64,000 nt of DNA, from contig OX485807.1 in NCBI GenBank assembly GCA_950295325.1, positions 47,586,440 to 47,650,439 of the forward strand, written 5' to 3'. The stretch's first letter is position 1. The number at the start of each line of letters is the position of its first letter. Origin of the DNA: Polytrichum commune. Its lineage: Eukaryota > Streptophyta > Polytrichopsida > Polytrichales > Polytrichaceae. Below the pieces are notes generated by a model. That model had not been told where the DNA came from and did no database searches. It saw nothing but the letters and a program-made list of their open reading frames with translations. Position numbers and translations under genes: made by a program. Below are positions 1 to 9,955 of this stretch, in pieces.

Positions 1-534
1 AAGTTGGTGATATCCGGATCTCAAGTCCAAGGTGCTAAAGACCCGAGAAAATCCGATGGCATCGAACAACTCCTCTGGGATCGGCATGGGATACCGATCC
101 GACTTGGTCTTCCGATTAACTGGACGGTAGTCCCCACACATCCGCTTCTCTATCCAATTGCCAAAGATATCCTTCTTCGATGGCATAACCGTAGCACAAG
201 CATACTCCTCGTTGGAAAGTTCGATTAGCCCTGCTGCCAAGAGCTCTCGGCAACGAGCCTGAACGCCAATCCGCTCGGAAACACTGAGCCTGTAAGGTCT
301 CCGAAAAATGGGATAGTCGTCCTCCAACTGAATGTGAATGGGTTTTCCTTTATAACCTTCAAGATCCTAAAGGCTAAAAGCAAAACATCTACGGTACGAG
401 CGAATAAATGCTCGTACCTTCCGTGCCTCAGCACCAGTGAGACGAGGGCCTAATTCAAGTGGCCAATCATCAAACTCTGTAGTCTCCCTCTCCACCAAAG
501 GAGAACCACCTGATGTTGGCACATACTCTAATTG
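1..534 (-). CDS. Reverse transcriptase N-terminal part of element D (partial)
   Basis: The minus-strand frame directly after the UAG at 537-535 stays in the methyltransferase frame. It encodes a linker, then a Ty3/gypsy RT start: a YPIFRRPYRLS segment near 320-285, ACATVMPSKKD near 205-175, the CGDYRPVN segment near 145-120, and LDLRSGYH at the window edge, matching the D-L-x-x-G-Y-H region that precedes the catalytic palm. The YxDD box would lie off the window. A second in-frame TAG (369-367), between AFSL and DLEGYK, has no readthrough-type context and looks like a disabling mutation. The plus-strand open frame at 4-228 is only the antisense of this region. Confidence 0.8.
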
Positions 535-537
535 CTA
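529..537 (-). promoter_or_regulatory. Putative stop-codon readthrough site (UAG CAA UUA)
   Basis: The methyltransferase frame ends with TAG at 537-535, followed immediately by CAATTA. This fits UAG-CAR-YYA, the tobacco mosaic virus-type readthrough context; the plant retroelement SIRE1 is also known to use stop-codon suppression. The RT frame continues in the same phase for more than 50 codons before the next stop. The inferred role is limited production of a methyltransferase-RT fusion. Confidence 0.65.
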
Positions 538-3156
538 ATGAGAGGAGGGGGCATTAACCATGCCCCCAGTCTCGGTGCTAGTACTAGAGTCTGACATTTC
601 TTTATCACCACCAATATGTGATGATGAAGCCACCACCGGAGGCGAAGAAACCAAAGCAGTGTAAAAATGTTGAGCTCGAAGCTCCTCCATCACATGCTGC
701 TCGAATTGAAAAATTCGTTCGGCTTCTCCAACCATGGCGTGAATTCCCTCTTCTATGGGTGTGGACCGCTGTGCCCCCTGACCAGAGTCCTCTGCCCCCA
801 GAGACAACCACTGGTCACCACGATGCCTTTGCAATGAAAGGCATAAAGCAACAGTCCACACCATATTATGAAGATCCATAGCTTGGCCCAACACGAAGTG
901 TCGTTGGCCCTCAAAAAGGCCGGGAGCTGCGGTGGTGCCAGTGCGGAATCCCATGGCACGCTCCCGTTCGTCAGCCAATGGTTCGGTGTGGGTTTTGGTG
1001 TGAACATCCCACACCATACCTGGCCCCCTATCGCGGAAAGCGAATGACTGTGAAAACGTCATAAATGTGGGAAAGGCCCGCCGTGGTGCCCCCATTTTGT
1101 TGACCAATGCCAACGGGGGTAAATCATCTCGAACAACCGGCAAAGAGGTCCGGTTTGGATCCAAAATGTCATCCACCTTTTGATCCAAAGGTGGAGGCAC
1201 TACAGAAAGTGCTGCAGCTAAAGTAGATGACGGTGCGAGGTTGGTCCAAATCCACCGAGGCCGGTGGGCATAAGAACCAATGCTCACAGCATCCACAAAA
1301 ATGGGATCTCCAAGGTGTTGACGAACATAATAATCGCCTTCCAACACCTTGTCCCAAGAGTCTCCCAACAATGGTACATTCTCGAAGATATACCCTGGCG
1401 GGGTATGTTGGTGGGAAAACCACCACTGCATGAGGCGGATGAGGTCCCAAAATAGACTAGACCTGGGATCCTCTAGACCTTGGCCGGCTCCAGCACGTGA
1501 ATGGCCCTGGCATGGCCATCCTGCAATTACCATATCTACCGGACCCAAGTGTCGGAAGTCGGCCTCACTGATGAGTGTAACATCACGAGGGAGACGTGAA
1601 AAACACCCACGAATGGCAGTTTGAGGTAATTGCTGGGGGTACAATACCATCAATTGGTGAAGATGGTGACGAGCCACACGGGTGGACACTTGAGAGTTGT
1701 CCACATAGACATACCGTCTAACCGTGAGGCCAGCCTCCAATACGGCCGCTAAGCCTGTGCCGATGCCCGCAAACAGTTCCACCAAAGTAATCCCCGCGTC
1801 TGGCGGCTGCCATAAAATGGGATGTGCCAATGCCAAGAGGACACCCGGTATGACCGGTGTCCTAGGAGTGAGAGAGTGAGCAATATCCTCGCACCTCCGA
1901 AATAGCTCGGCGGAATCACGCCAAGGAGGAATGGGATCCTTGGGATGGCGCACCAATGCACCCTTAGGTGCCATATCCCGTTGATTGTCTGTACTCCCCA
2001 TGAATGCCAATGACTCCTCCAACAATGTGGAACCATAAGGCAATGTGTCCACCATAGCACCACATCCAAAAACCATAGATAATGGTGCTATGGTCGCGGC
2101 CGCCGCGAAAGCCACGGGAATAAGTTCCCTGCGGCCATCCCCAGCCAACCAACCTGGTCGAATCCACGCCTCCTCAGTCCAGTTGTCCAAACCAAAACCA
2201 AGAGGGTAAAGTGCTTGTTGACCAACTAAAATGTCATAGTTGGTCGCATCCGTCACCGCACACCTAAGAAGAAGAGGTGCGGGTGAATCTTCAGGCTTCA
2301 CTCGGAAGCTAAGCTGTAATGGCTCTCGAGTATAACCCATGGCCCACTCCACGTGACCAATGGATGTGACAATGGTGAATGGACAGGAAGCCAAATCCTC
2401 GGCCGTCAACCTCAACTCTTGGGCAAGCCTCTTGCCGATCATAACTGGCTGTGCCCCTGAATCCATCATCACACAACGGGGAGCAACCCGAGTAGCATTG
2501 CTCCCAGTGCGACTGACCACCAAAATTCCGGTATCATTCACCATATGCACAACGCCGGGTCGAATACCGCGGCGCTCGCGGACAGGTCTAGCAGCGACAT
2601 CAGACAGATAGGCTGCACCCGCGGATACTGGTGAGTCATAAGATGTGGTCGGTGCCTTGTCATCTGAGGCGTGTGCGTCAAAAGACGCAATGGTCTCTGC
2701 CGCAAGTCTCGCTCGCCGTTTGGCCACATCCTCAGGATCTTCAGAAGCAGGGATGTCCGTAGTGGCTTGAGCCACGGTCAGAGAAGGTAAGGATGCCTTC
2801 CCTTCCAAAATCCTACCTGCTAAGTGAAAAATCTTAGCAGGTTGGAACTCTGGCGATGACCACTCCATGGCCGTGAACAAAGGTGTGTGCAACACCTTAG
2901 ATGCCAACGTGTGCGCCACATCAGTCGCTGAATGTGAAACCTCATCGTTCGGATGACGACCACTGACAGATTGGACAGCATCGGCCAATCCAAAAGATAA
3001 TGGTAGTTGTGCCTGACCAATTTGGTCCACGGGCGCATTGTCCCGAGCTCGCGAGCTTGCCACATATTCATTTGTAGTCGCAGGTATGGATTGTGACACA
3101 GCTTGAGCACGTGTCACGGCCGCGGAACTCACCACCTCGCCCGAGGCTCCAAACAT
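535..3156 (-). CDS. Retroelement protease fused to C5-cytosine DNA methyltransferase
   Basis: An 873-residue open frame. Residues about 228-350 form a retropepsin-like domain with the active-site run DSGA near residue 232 and a later ILVG segment. Residues about 455-820 form a C5-cytosine methyltransferase: motif I VELFAGIG (about 458), motif IV with catalytic cysteine in GWPCQGHS (about 546), motif VI FENV (about 591), motif VIII-like HRPRWIW, motif IX-like RERAMGF and motif X-like GQAMD. Such enzymes transfer a methyl group from S-adenosylmethionine to cytosine C5. All catalytic residues look present, so the domain could be active. The frame is open upstream of the listed ATG for at least 20 codons (to about 3220), as expected if translation enters by -1 frameshift from gag rather than at this ATG. 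It lies between gag and RT, where gypsy pol normally has only the protease. Confidence 0.9.
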   Translation of the reverse strand: MFGASGEVVSSAAVTRAQAVSQSIPATTNEYVASSRARDNAPVDQIGQAQLPLSFGLADAVQSVSGRHPNDEVSHSATDVAHTLASKVLHTPLFTAMEWSSPEFQPAKIFHLAGRILEGKASLPSLTVAQATTDIPASEDPEDVAKRRARLAAETIASFDAHASDDKAPTTSYDSPVSAGAAYLSDVAARPVRERRGIRPGVVHMVNDTGILVVSRTGSNATRVAPRCVMMDSGAQPVMIGKRLAQELRLTAEDLASCPFTIVTSIGHVEWAMGYTREPLQLSFRVKPEDSPAPLLLRCAVTDATNYDILVGQQALYPLGFGLDNWTEEAWIRPGWLAGDGRRELIPVAFAAAATIAPLSMVFGCGAMVDTLPYGSTLLEESLAFMGSTDNQRDMAPKGALVRHPKDPIPPWRDSAELFRRCEDIAHSLTPRTPVIPGVLLALAHPILWQPPDAGITLVELFAGIGTGLAAVLEAGLTVRRYVYVDNSQVSTRVARHHLHQLMVLYPQQLPQTAIRGCFSRLPRDVTLISEADFRHLGPVDMVIAGWPCQGHSRAGAGQGLEDPRSSLFWDLIRLMQWWFSHQHTPPGYIFENVPLLGDSWDKVLEGDYYVRQHLGDPIFVDAVSIGSYAHRPRWIWTNLAPSSTLAAALSVVPPPLDQKVDDILDPNRTSLPVVRDDLPPLALVNKMGAPRRAFPTFMTFSQSFAFRDRGPGMVWDVHTKTHTEPLADERERAMGFRTGTTAAPGLFEGQRHFVLGQAMDLHNMVWTVALCLSLQRHRGDQWLSLGAEDSGQGAQRSTPIEEGIHAMVGEAERIFQFEQHVMEELRAQHFYTALVSSPPVVASSSHIGGDKEMSDSSTSTETGGMVNAPSSH

Positions 3157-3225
3157 ATAGTAATCCGGAGTGGAAGAACTAGCCTGAGCTCCGGAGGAAG
3201 ACGGTGAGGTGAGGCCAAGATTTGG
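3129..3225 (-). other. Gag/protease overlap requiring a -1 frame change
   Basis: Gag codons and protease-methyltransferase codons differ by -1 on the minus strand. Both frames are open across about 3225-3129, so a -1 ribosomal shift anywhere here would make a Gag-Pro-methyltransferase product. I found no classic X-XXY-YYZ slippery heptamer in gag phase, so a simple indel mutation is an alternative. Confidence 0.5.
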
Positions 3226-4625
3226 CCGGATGACGCCAAGCTTTTGAACCTCTCCTCCATGGCTCCAATCTTCGCCTCCAACATCTTCTCCCGGTCGGAA
3301 GAAGGACGTTTCTCAGGATGGAGAGCAAAGCAGTTCTCTACCGCGTGATTGTTCCGCCCACAATGGGAACACTTCAACTGCTTGGGTAACTGATTACCCG
3401 TCGTCCCCTTCGCTAAGCCTTTAGCGGGAACAAATGGTTTCCGCTTCGGAGTAATAACGGTTTGGGCTTGCCTTTGCTTCGAAGGACAGTCCTTCTTAGC
3501 GTGGCCGGCCTGCCCACAAGACCAACAATATATGGTTTTGTCTACCTCGGCCTCCGCCAATCCCGCAGCCGCAACCGGAACTCTTCGGGATTTGCTAGAA
3601 TCCACTAGCAAGGACACCAAATCAGTGGCATCGTGCTGACATAATGCACGATCACACTGCTCCACCACGGCGAATGCCTCTGCGAGTGTCGCTCGACCAC
3701 CAAACTCCATGATGATCCTGGGTAGCGCCAAGTCAAGGAGACGTTTGTCAATCTTTGACAAAAACACCTTCACCAACTGACTTTCCGTGAACACACCTCC
3801 AGATTCTCTGGCAAACCTTGCCAACCTTGTATACATGGTACGAGGTGTATCGTCCTTCTCCTGTCTGAAATCTTGTATCCGCTGCATCTGGTCACGACGG
3901 AAGCCTCCGTACTCCTCCTGTAGATGCAGCTCAAATGCCCGCAATGGCTCAAAACCTGGCAGAGCCCCTAAAGAGGCTAAAGCCGCTTGGGTGGCCATGG
4001 CATAACGCGAGAGTGGAAGAACTGGGCTCGACGTACTCGCCGCAGTGGGAGCAGGACCCGTAGCCCTCGGCTCACCAGGAGGAGCTCCCTCCACATCCAC
4101 CACATAACCTCCCTCCGGTACCTCCGTCTTGACATCCGGAACGGCCATGAAACTGGAAGCTGCGCCTTCCTTCAATGCGGATACCAACTCAACCCGAGTC
4201 TCCCAGTACCGCTCCACCTGGCGCAGCTCCATCCAATGAGCCTCCGTCCACTGCTCATAAGTTTGGAGAGCTTCATGCTCCAAATGCTGAGGCAGAAGCT
4301 CAAACGCATACCAATCGTTAAAATTGGTATTGCGTTGGCGTTTCTCTCGCATCCACGTACGAAACCGGATTTTCCAGTCTTGCAGAGAAATGGTCCCTGC
4401 TCGACCGGAAAACCGGTCCCGTATCCCTCCCCTAGTCTCCTCCTCCATATCGTCAAAGGTTCCCACCCACAGGACGTGAGACCGAGTGATAGTCCCCCAC
4501 GCCGAAGTAGGCTGAAAAACCTCGTTGGGTGCTACCACTGGTTCAACGTCCGAGAGATCCGAGGGATGACCTTCCGATGCTCCTGGGGACGGAGAACGAT
4601 AGTGTTGAGTACGAGTTGTAACCAT
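3129..4625 (-). CDS. Gag polyprotein of element D
   Basis: A 498-residue frame starting MVTTRTQH. The middle (about residues 210-320) is a Ty3/gypsy gag-like helical region. Two CCHC zinc knuckles follow: CWSCGQAGHAKKDC (near 375) and CSHCGRNNHAVENC (near 430), expected to bind RNA in the capsid. The last residues overlap the protease-methyltransferase frame by 28 bp. ATG at 4625 is the first methionine of the open frame. The end of this frame appears fused out of register with the downstream frame, so the last 20 or so residues may be the product of a shifted or mutated frame. Confidence 0.85.
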   Translation of the reverse strand: MVTTRTQHYRSPSPGASEGHPSDLSDVEPVVAPNEVFQPTSAWGTITRSHVLWVGTFDDMEEETRGGIRDRFSGRAGTISLQDWKIRFRTWMREKRQRNTNFNDWYAFELLPQHLEHEALQTYEQWTEAHWMELRQVERYWETRVELVSALKEGAASSFMAVPDVKTEVPEGGYVVDVEGAPPGEPRATGPAPTAASTSSPVLPLSRYAMATQAALASLGALPGFEPLRAFELHLQEEYGGFRRDQMQRIQDFRQEKDDTPRTMYTRLARFARESGGVFTESQLVKVFLSKIDKRLLDLALPRIIMEFGGRATLAEAFAVVEQCDRALCQHDATDLVSLLVDSSKSRRVPVAAAGLAEAEVDKTIYCWSCGQAGHAKKDCPSKQRQAQTVITPKRKPFVPAKGLAKGTTGNQLPKQLKCSHCGRNNHAVENCFALHPEKRPSSDREKMLEAKIGAMEERFKSLASSGQILASPHRLPPELRLVLPLRITICLEPRARW

Positions 4626-5600
4626 AAACCCACAATGGGATGGTCACCGAATCAACAACCCAAATGAATTAGTATCCAGGTACAAAGAGAAAAAAGGTCA
4701 AAGGCAACCTGCACCTGCAACCACCACCAAAACTTATGGTTTGCTGGTCATTAACTCAGCCTCACCACAAGTGAAAACAAGCACCACCCACTTGGTGCAC
4801 AAACAAAGGTCCCGTCGGTCATTAATCCGACCTCACCTCCACAGTACCCTATCAGAATCTAGGATTACACAAAATGGGGCAGTGCTAGAATACTCCAGTA
4901 CTACAGCCCGCCACAAGGGAAGATACCAAAACAAAATACAAGGAACAATGCAAGAACAACACTGGATCCTCTTCCCCAAAACAACATTCAAGCAGAAATT
5001 GAAAACGACCGCAACCAACTGGCACCCGCCTGCAGTTGGTGGTCAAAATAAAGAGCCCCTGTTGCTTAAGAAACAGAAATGCTAACTATGCACATCTCTC
5101 ATTTAGTACTATAATATAAAATCCTCTCCTTCCTAAAGTCCTTGGAATTTGTGTTGCTTAACACAATTCGCGCTTAACAAATTATCTTGTTAAGTCGAAT
5201 GGTAATTCCATATGCCAATTCGCTCCACCCCTAGGCAATCCCTAAACAATTTATAAACTTATACCAAAATAAAATCTACAACAACAATCAACCTATTCCC
5301 AAATAAATCCTAACACCTACAACATCCTAAAATGATTCATAACGCCCACAAATTGCCCCTAAATAAAGCCAATGTCCACAACGTGCCCCTAAATAAATCC
5401 AATGCCCACAATCCGCCCCTAAATAAAAGAGAATGAAAATCCCCGCTTATGACAAAAATACCTCTATCAAGTCGTTGCGGGAGAAAAAGAAGCTAAGTGC
5501 AAATTCGTCGAAAGCCCACGTCCTGCGCGTGTTGCCGGATGCTCCCGCGAACCTCTCCCGCAATGCTCCACCCCGCCCAACAAAATGATTGTGTACCAAA
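4626..5600 (-). other. Probable 5' leader and LTR region of element D (unresolved)
   Basis: This gene-free stretch lies upstream of gag on the minus strand, where the leader, primer-binding site and 5' LTR should be. Small open frames at 4741-5085 and 4833-5018 show no recognisable domain. TATA-like AT-rich sequence occurs near 5110. Without the 3' LTR in the window the LTR limits cannot be set. Confidence 0.35.
5346..5435. repeat. Three tandem copies of a 30-bp unit
   Basis: Units start at 5346, 5376 and 5406. Each begins CCACAA, contains GCCCCTAAATAAA and most end with CCAATG. The units differ at several positions. The array may be part of the element D LTR. Confidence 0.75.
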
Positions 5601-6260
5601 CGTATACACAACCCACAATTGCCAAGAAACTCGAAAAGGTGGCCTCAACCTTGGCGCCGAAGTGGATTATTCATAAGTCTAAGAATTTCATTTTGTTCTT
5701 TCTTGACCTCTCCATACCTTAGTTTATTGTATTTTGTTTGTTATTGTATTGAAAAATACAATGACAAATACAGTAAACTAATTGGTTTTTTTTTTATAAA
5801 AAAATTTGTACCAAAATAAAATAAATAAAAATAAATAAAAATAAAAATAAATAAAAGGGCAGCAGCAGCTTGCTGCTGCTACAGCAGAGAGGGGGGGGGG
5901 GAATCCGTGGGGAGGTAGGGGCTCCTAGGGGGGGTTTGACCTAGGGGTAGGGTAGGTGGGTTGACCTAGGGGAAGGTAGACCTAGGTGGGGGGAAAGGGT
6001 AGGCTTAGGTGGGGGAGGCTTAGGTGTAGGGGGGGGGGGGGAAAGGTACATGGGGAAGGGGGAGGAAGGTGAGGGAGGGAGGAGAGGAAGGTACCGGGGG
6101 AGGGGGTACCCGGGGGGAAGGAGGAGGAGGAGGGGGGAGCCGCGGGCCCGGGCCGCCGGCCGCCGTGTGCTGCCGGACGGCCGCCGCAGCTGCACCGCTC
6201 CGGTCCGGCCAGAAGCTCTCCTCCTCCCTCCTTGTTTTCTTTAGTTTTTTTTTTTTTGGT
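5600..6260. repeat. Low-complexity tract: A-rich microsatellite, CAG inverted repeat, G-rich and GC-rich runs
   Basis: An A/T-rich repeat of AAATA-type units (about 5812-5857) is followed by AGCAGCAGC-TT-GCTGCTGCT (a near-perfect inverted repeat near 5860-5880), then long poly-G and GGGGTAGG-like runs (5887-6150) and a GC-rich segment rich in CCGCC (6135-6215). Open frames here on both strands are compositional artefacts made of Pro/Gly/Arg. I see no gene. Confidence 0.7.
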
Positions 6261-7760
6261 TTGTTTGTTTGTTTAATTTTGAATGAAATCACAATTGAAC
6301 CAAAATGAAGAGTGTTGTTGACAAGCTCACTAATGTGAATTCAAGCTTGCAAGCGAACAAATGACACGAAATTCCGTGGAGAATTCAAAGATTTCTCTTC
6401 ACAATTCAAAGTGATGTCTAAACTTCACAAGCACACCTCTTTCTTCTTGTTGCTTCAACAATCTGCGGCTTTCTCCGCTCCAAAACTCCGGAACTTTGTC
6501 ACTCCTTGCCCCCACGCGCACCCGTGCGCGTTTTATGTCAAGAATCAAGAAGAAAACATAAAAAATGAAGCATTCTTGCCAAGTGAGAAGGAAGAGATGA
6601 GAACACTCATAAGAGCTCTAATTTCTCTCCAAATGCACACAACTAGTCAAGCTATCTCTCACTCCACCAAGGGAGAATCCAAGAGTGTAAGTAGGAGAAG
6701 AAAAACTCAAGATTTATTGCAAAATCATGCAATCTACACCTCACACACAAGCTCTCTTCACACACTAACTCACAAAACTTGACTTGGCAAGAATGCCAAG
6801 CCAAGGAGGAGGCTCCTCACTTAGGAGCCTTCCTCTTCACATCTAGATTCATCCATCCAAATCTAGATGGATGAAATCCAACGGATAAGGTGCGGCTGTC
6901 GACGCCACATACCGTGACAGTTTGCTCTTTGCGCTCTTCGCTCTTCGTGCTTGCTCTTCGCTTTTCCTGCTTGTTCTTCGCTCTTCCTGCTTGCTCTTCG
7001 CTCTTCGTGCTCTTCGCTCTTCGCTCTTCATGCTCTTCGCGCTTCGCCCTTGATGGTCGCCCTTGCTGCTCCTCATTCTCTTCCTTCTCCTCCTTCTCCA
7101 TTGCTGTTCCTCCTCCTCCTTCTCCTCCTTCTCCCTTGCTACTATTGTTGGTCCTCCTTCTCCTCCTCCTCCTCGTTGTTTCTCCTCTTTCTCCTCCTCC
7201 TTGCTCTTCCTTTGTTGCTTCGTGTCTTAGTTCCATAAGAGCGCAAGGAGCTTCAGGCAGGTGTTTTTTTCTTTCCCCCGTTGCAAGATGTGCTGTTACA
7301 GGTGCTAATTAGGTGATTTGAGTTTATGTATTGATGTACAAGAGGAGGATTGTGAATATTGTGTGAGCATGCAATGTTTTGTTGCACTCACAATTGCAAG
7401 TACCATCAGAAATTGAGTAGTTTTTTGCTTGCAGTCCCATTAGGACATTAATGGAGTAGTTTCAGTTGTTGCAAGGGTTTTAGGGTTGGAGTATTTTCAG
7501 TTGTTTCAGAGTGCTCCTCCCTTCAGTTTGTAATTGTCTTCACTTCACTTGAATTTACTTTTTCCAAGTTCTAAGAAATCATGTGTTTTGCTTTGTTCAC
7601 TTCAATGTGATGTCCATGTTCAATCTAGTGCAATCTTTGTAATAGGATTTTTTTGTGGGTTTGATGCATTTGAGGAGCAACACACAGTTTAGTTGGTTCT
7701 TGAATGTGCACATTGCATTACCAGAGGTTTCTAACTTCAATTTTATTGTTATTTTGCAGT
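6261..7760. other. Region upstream of copy 1 with long pyrimidine microsatellites
   Basis: CTCTTCG-type repeats (about 6924-7050) and CTC/CCT repeats (about 7060-7210) dominate. Open frames on both strands are simple-sequence artefacts (Glu/Lys/Arg on one strand, Ser/Leu on the other). By analogy with copy 3, whose 5' region also has a pyrimidine-rich stretch, part of this may be the promoter and 5' untranslated region of copy 1. No TATA box is called. Confidence 0.4.
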
Positions 7761-7805
7761 CTCTCCTAGTTGCAGCTGTGGTTTAGGAGCAAACATTGTA
7801 CAAAG
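7761..7805 (+). other. Putative small non-coding exon of copy 1
   Basis: A polypyrimidine stretch ending TTATTTTGCAG (to 7760) precedes this segment, which ends CAAAG before GTAAGTG at 7806, a strong donor. Copy 2 has the matching donor CAAAG|GTATT at 28856 (minus strand) and copy 3 ACAAG|GTAAGC at 46782. All three lie upstream of the intron that ends just before the start codon. Confidence 0.5.
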
Positions 7806-8056
7806 GTAAGTGTTTCGTACAACATTGCAATTATGAAATGGTACATTCTTCTTAGTTTGGAGTGTAGAATCTGCTATTGCAATGCAACACCTGATACATT
7901 CTAATTTGGAGTGCAAATCCATGTTGCATTCCAAGTTAAGATGAATATTGCACATGAATGGAACGCAACAAAAAAGTCGTTCCGAAAATTTCGGAACAAT
8001 ATCCAAAAACACATTAATTGTGCAAAGTCATTAAATTCACAGTAATTAAAAAATGG

Positions 8057-8611
8057 CCTGAAGTTTACGGACGCGCGTCCGTAAACTTCAGGGAACCCTG
8101 GGAATAAGCATCGCACTATGTGTGAACAGTTTACGGACGCACGTCCGTAAACTTGAGATATCTAAGTACACTAAATCTAATACATGATACATGTGCAGAG
8201 TTTACGGACGCGCGTCCGTAAACTAGGCAGAGAAAACATGAGAATCTCATAGTATAATACATGTCATGGGTTTTCAAAATAAGTTCTACAAAATATACAA
8301 GTTCTACACAACAAAACAAACTTATTTTCCAAAAATTTACGGACGCACGTCCGTAAATTAGGGCTACCTAAGAATAAAAAACATATTATATTCATGAAAT
8401 CTAGAAATAGATACTTTTGGATGATATATGTACAGAGTTTACGGACGCGCGTCCGTAAACTCTGCACATATATCATGTATGAAATTTCTTTTAATAAGAT
8501 ATCTCAAGTTTACGGACGTGCGTCCGTAAACTTGACATGTACTATAACATAATACATAACCACATTCTATAAGAAAGGGTACGCAAAGGTTTACGACCGC
8601 GCGTTCGTAAG
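8057..8611. repeat. Seven palindromes in intron 1 of copy 1 (ACGGACG family)
   Basis: Each has arm TTTACGGACG, two central bases, and arm CGTCCGTAAA. Cores start at 8064, 8130, 8201, 8336, 8438, 8509 and 8590 (the last degenerate). Centres are CG, CA, CG, CA, CG and TG. Several extend into the flanks: the first is a perfect 36-bp palindrome (8057-8092), and the fifth is near-perfect over about 50 bp (about 8422-8475). They lie in the intron between the non-coding exon and the ATG at 8666. Confidence 0.95.
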
Positions 8612-8665
8612 ATAGGCTCTGCATCCCTAGACCTTAATACTGACTTGTATATTTTACATTTGCAG

Positions 8666-9938
8666 ATGGAATCTACAAAAAGACCCGCTATTGATATATT
8701 CGCAGAGCTTCTCCATCCTCCGCTTTCAGACGCCATCAAAGATATCAGCCACAATGACCATTACAAGCCACGCGATGATATTGTAGATAACTGGACAGTT
8801 ATTGTAGAAAAAGATGAAAAAGAAATATTTGTTCTTAGATTTGCCTATCAAATAAAAGTAGATATAGATGAATCCGAGAAGTGGATCAAGGTTAAAAGTT
8901 GGACAGTAGAGTGTGCAGTAGCCCAAGGTGATTATGTTGTCATTGACCTTGAAAAGAAAAATGATAGGATCACATTCATTTTGCACGAGTTGTACCATCC
9001 GTTCAACAAAAATGAATGTGAGAATGCCAGCCCAGATGCGTCTTGCTTCAATATACAGAATAAATTCCAAGACTATGCATGCAATGCACCCTGGACGGGT
9101 AAACGGCTTGGACGTCTCTTCAACAATGTGACAAGAATAAATGGGACATTACTAGAAGCCAAGAAAAGAAAGGAGAAAAAACTAGTTCTTGAACGACCTA
9201 AACGTGTTCCTAAACACGTGCCAGAAGCCTCCAGACCCTTACAGAGTGGGGCATCAAGAGGGAGCAAGCAGGCCAGTAAATGCTCCTACTCACAGATGGA
9301 GTTGTCAGGGCTAACAGAGGGTCCAGATGTGAGCTCTATTCTTACTGTCGCACCACTCCTGAAGAAAGGACAACGCCCTGACGCCGAACTTTCCACAAAG
9401 ATTTTCCAAGAATTCGACGAGAAGACAAAGGGCTGCTGGCCACTTGGCAGGTATTTCACGTTTGATGTGGATGTCTACAAATGCCACAAGGGGACGGAGA
9501 GTATGAATACTCGTGCCAAAGAAGAGACCGGGGTGTGGTGGAAAATGAATAACATTATGAACAACCCCAAATTTGATAGGCAAATGATATGTGTGACACC
9601 AAAGGATCATGTGGTTGAAGTCACGGCGCAAAATTGGCCAATTCTCAAAGATGGAGAGTTCTACATAGTTGACGGCCAACATAGTGTGATGGCTGTAAAA
9701 GCTCTCCTAGAGGATGATGAGTGGATGAGACAATCCGAACTGGAAGGCATTCGTCGTCCATTCCAAAGATTCGAACCAGCTCATCGCAATATCTGCTTTC
9801 ATGAACCAAGGGAATAAAGTGAGGCAGTTCGAGGCTTCATGGGCAGCCAACATCGTGGCTGGAAGGACCTTGTGGATGGAGTACGATTGTCCCCCAAAAG
9901 AGAGGGAGAATGCAGTCATCAAGAATCCTAAATGGCAG
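8666..9938 (+). pseudogene. Copy 1 exon 2: ParB/DGQHR-like domain
   Basis: The ATG at 8666 follows a TTTGCAG acceptor, and all three copies start with ATG right after the acceptor. An N-terminal beta-rich segment is followed by a basic linker and a ParB/DGQHR-like region with FYIVDGQHSVMAVKAL near 9661-9705. In bacterial ParB and DGQHR (DndB-type) proteins this motif lies in the nucleotide-binding/nuclease core; here the usual Arg after DGQH is Ser. An extra base in TGCTTTCATG near 9808 shifts the frame; the shifted frame resumes the family sequence (MNQGNK...KERENA) up to the donor at 9939. Confidence 0.75.
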
Positions 9939-9955
9939 GTATGTCTTAGTATAAT

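Larger units (their letters stand above)
1..5600 (-). mobile_element. Element D: Ty3/gypsy-like retrotransposon carrying a cytosine DNA methyltransferase (left end off window)
   Basis: On the minus strand the order is gag (4625-3129), protease-DNA methyltransferase (3156-535), then a reverse-transcriptase frame running off the left edge (534-1). Two CCHC knuckles, an aspartic protease DSGA motif, all main C5-methyltransferase motifs and an RT N-terminus are visible. Gag to protease needs a -1 shift; methyltransferase to RT is in one frame separated by a leaky-type UAG. The rest of RT, RNase H, integrase and the 3' LTR would lie left of the window. The 5' LTR should lie in about 4700-5600, but I could not fix its ends or a primer-binding site, so the right boundary is approximate. 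Retrotransposons with captured cytosine methyltransferases are known from dinoflagellates and charophyte algae, so the concept is established; the exact arrangement here may not be. Confidence 0.8.

Noticed and set aside
4-228. 74-codon plus-strand frame at the left edge
   Set aside because: Antisense of the reverse-transcriptase segment of element D.
5941-6310. Pro/Gly/Arg-rich frames in the G-rich tract
   Set aside because: Homopolymer and simple-sequence composition on both strands; no start context or domain.
6817-7312. Glu/Lys/Arg-rich (-) and Ser/Leu-rich (+) frames
   Set aside because: Produced by CTCTTCG and CTC microsatellites.
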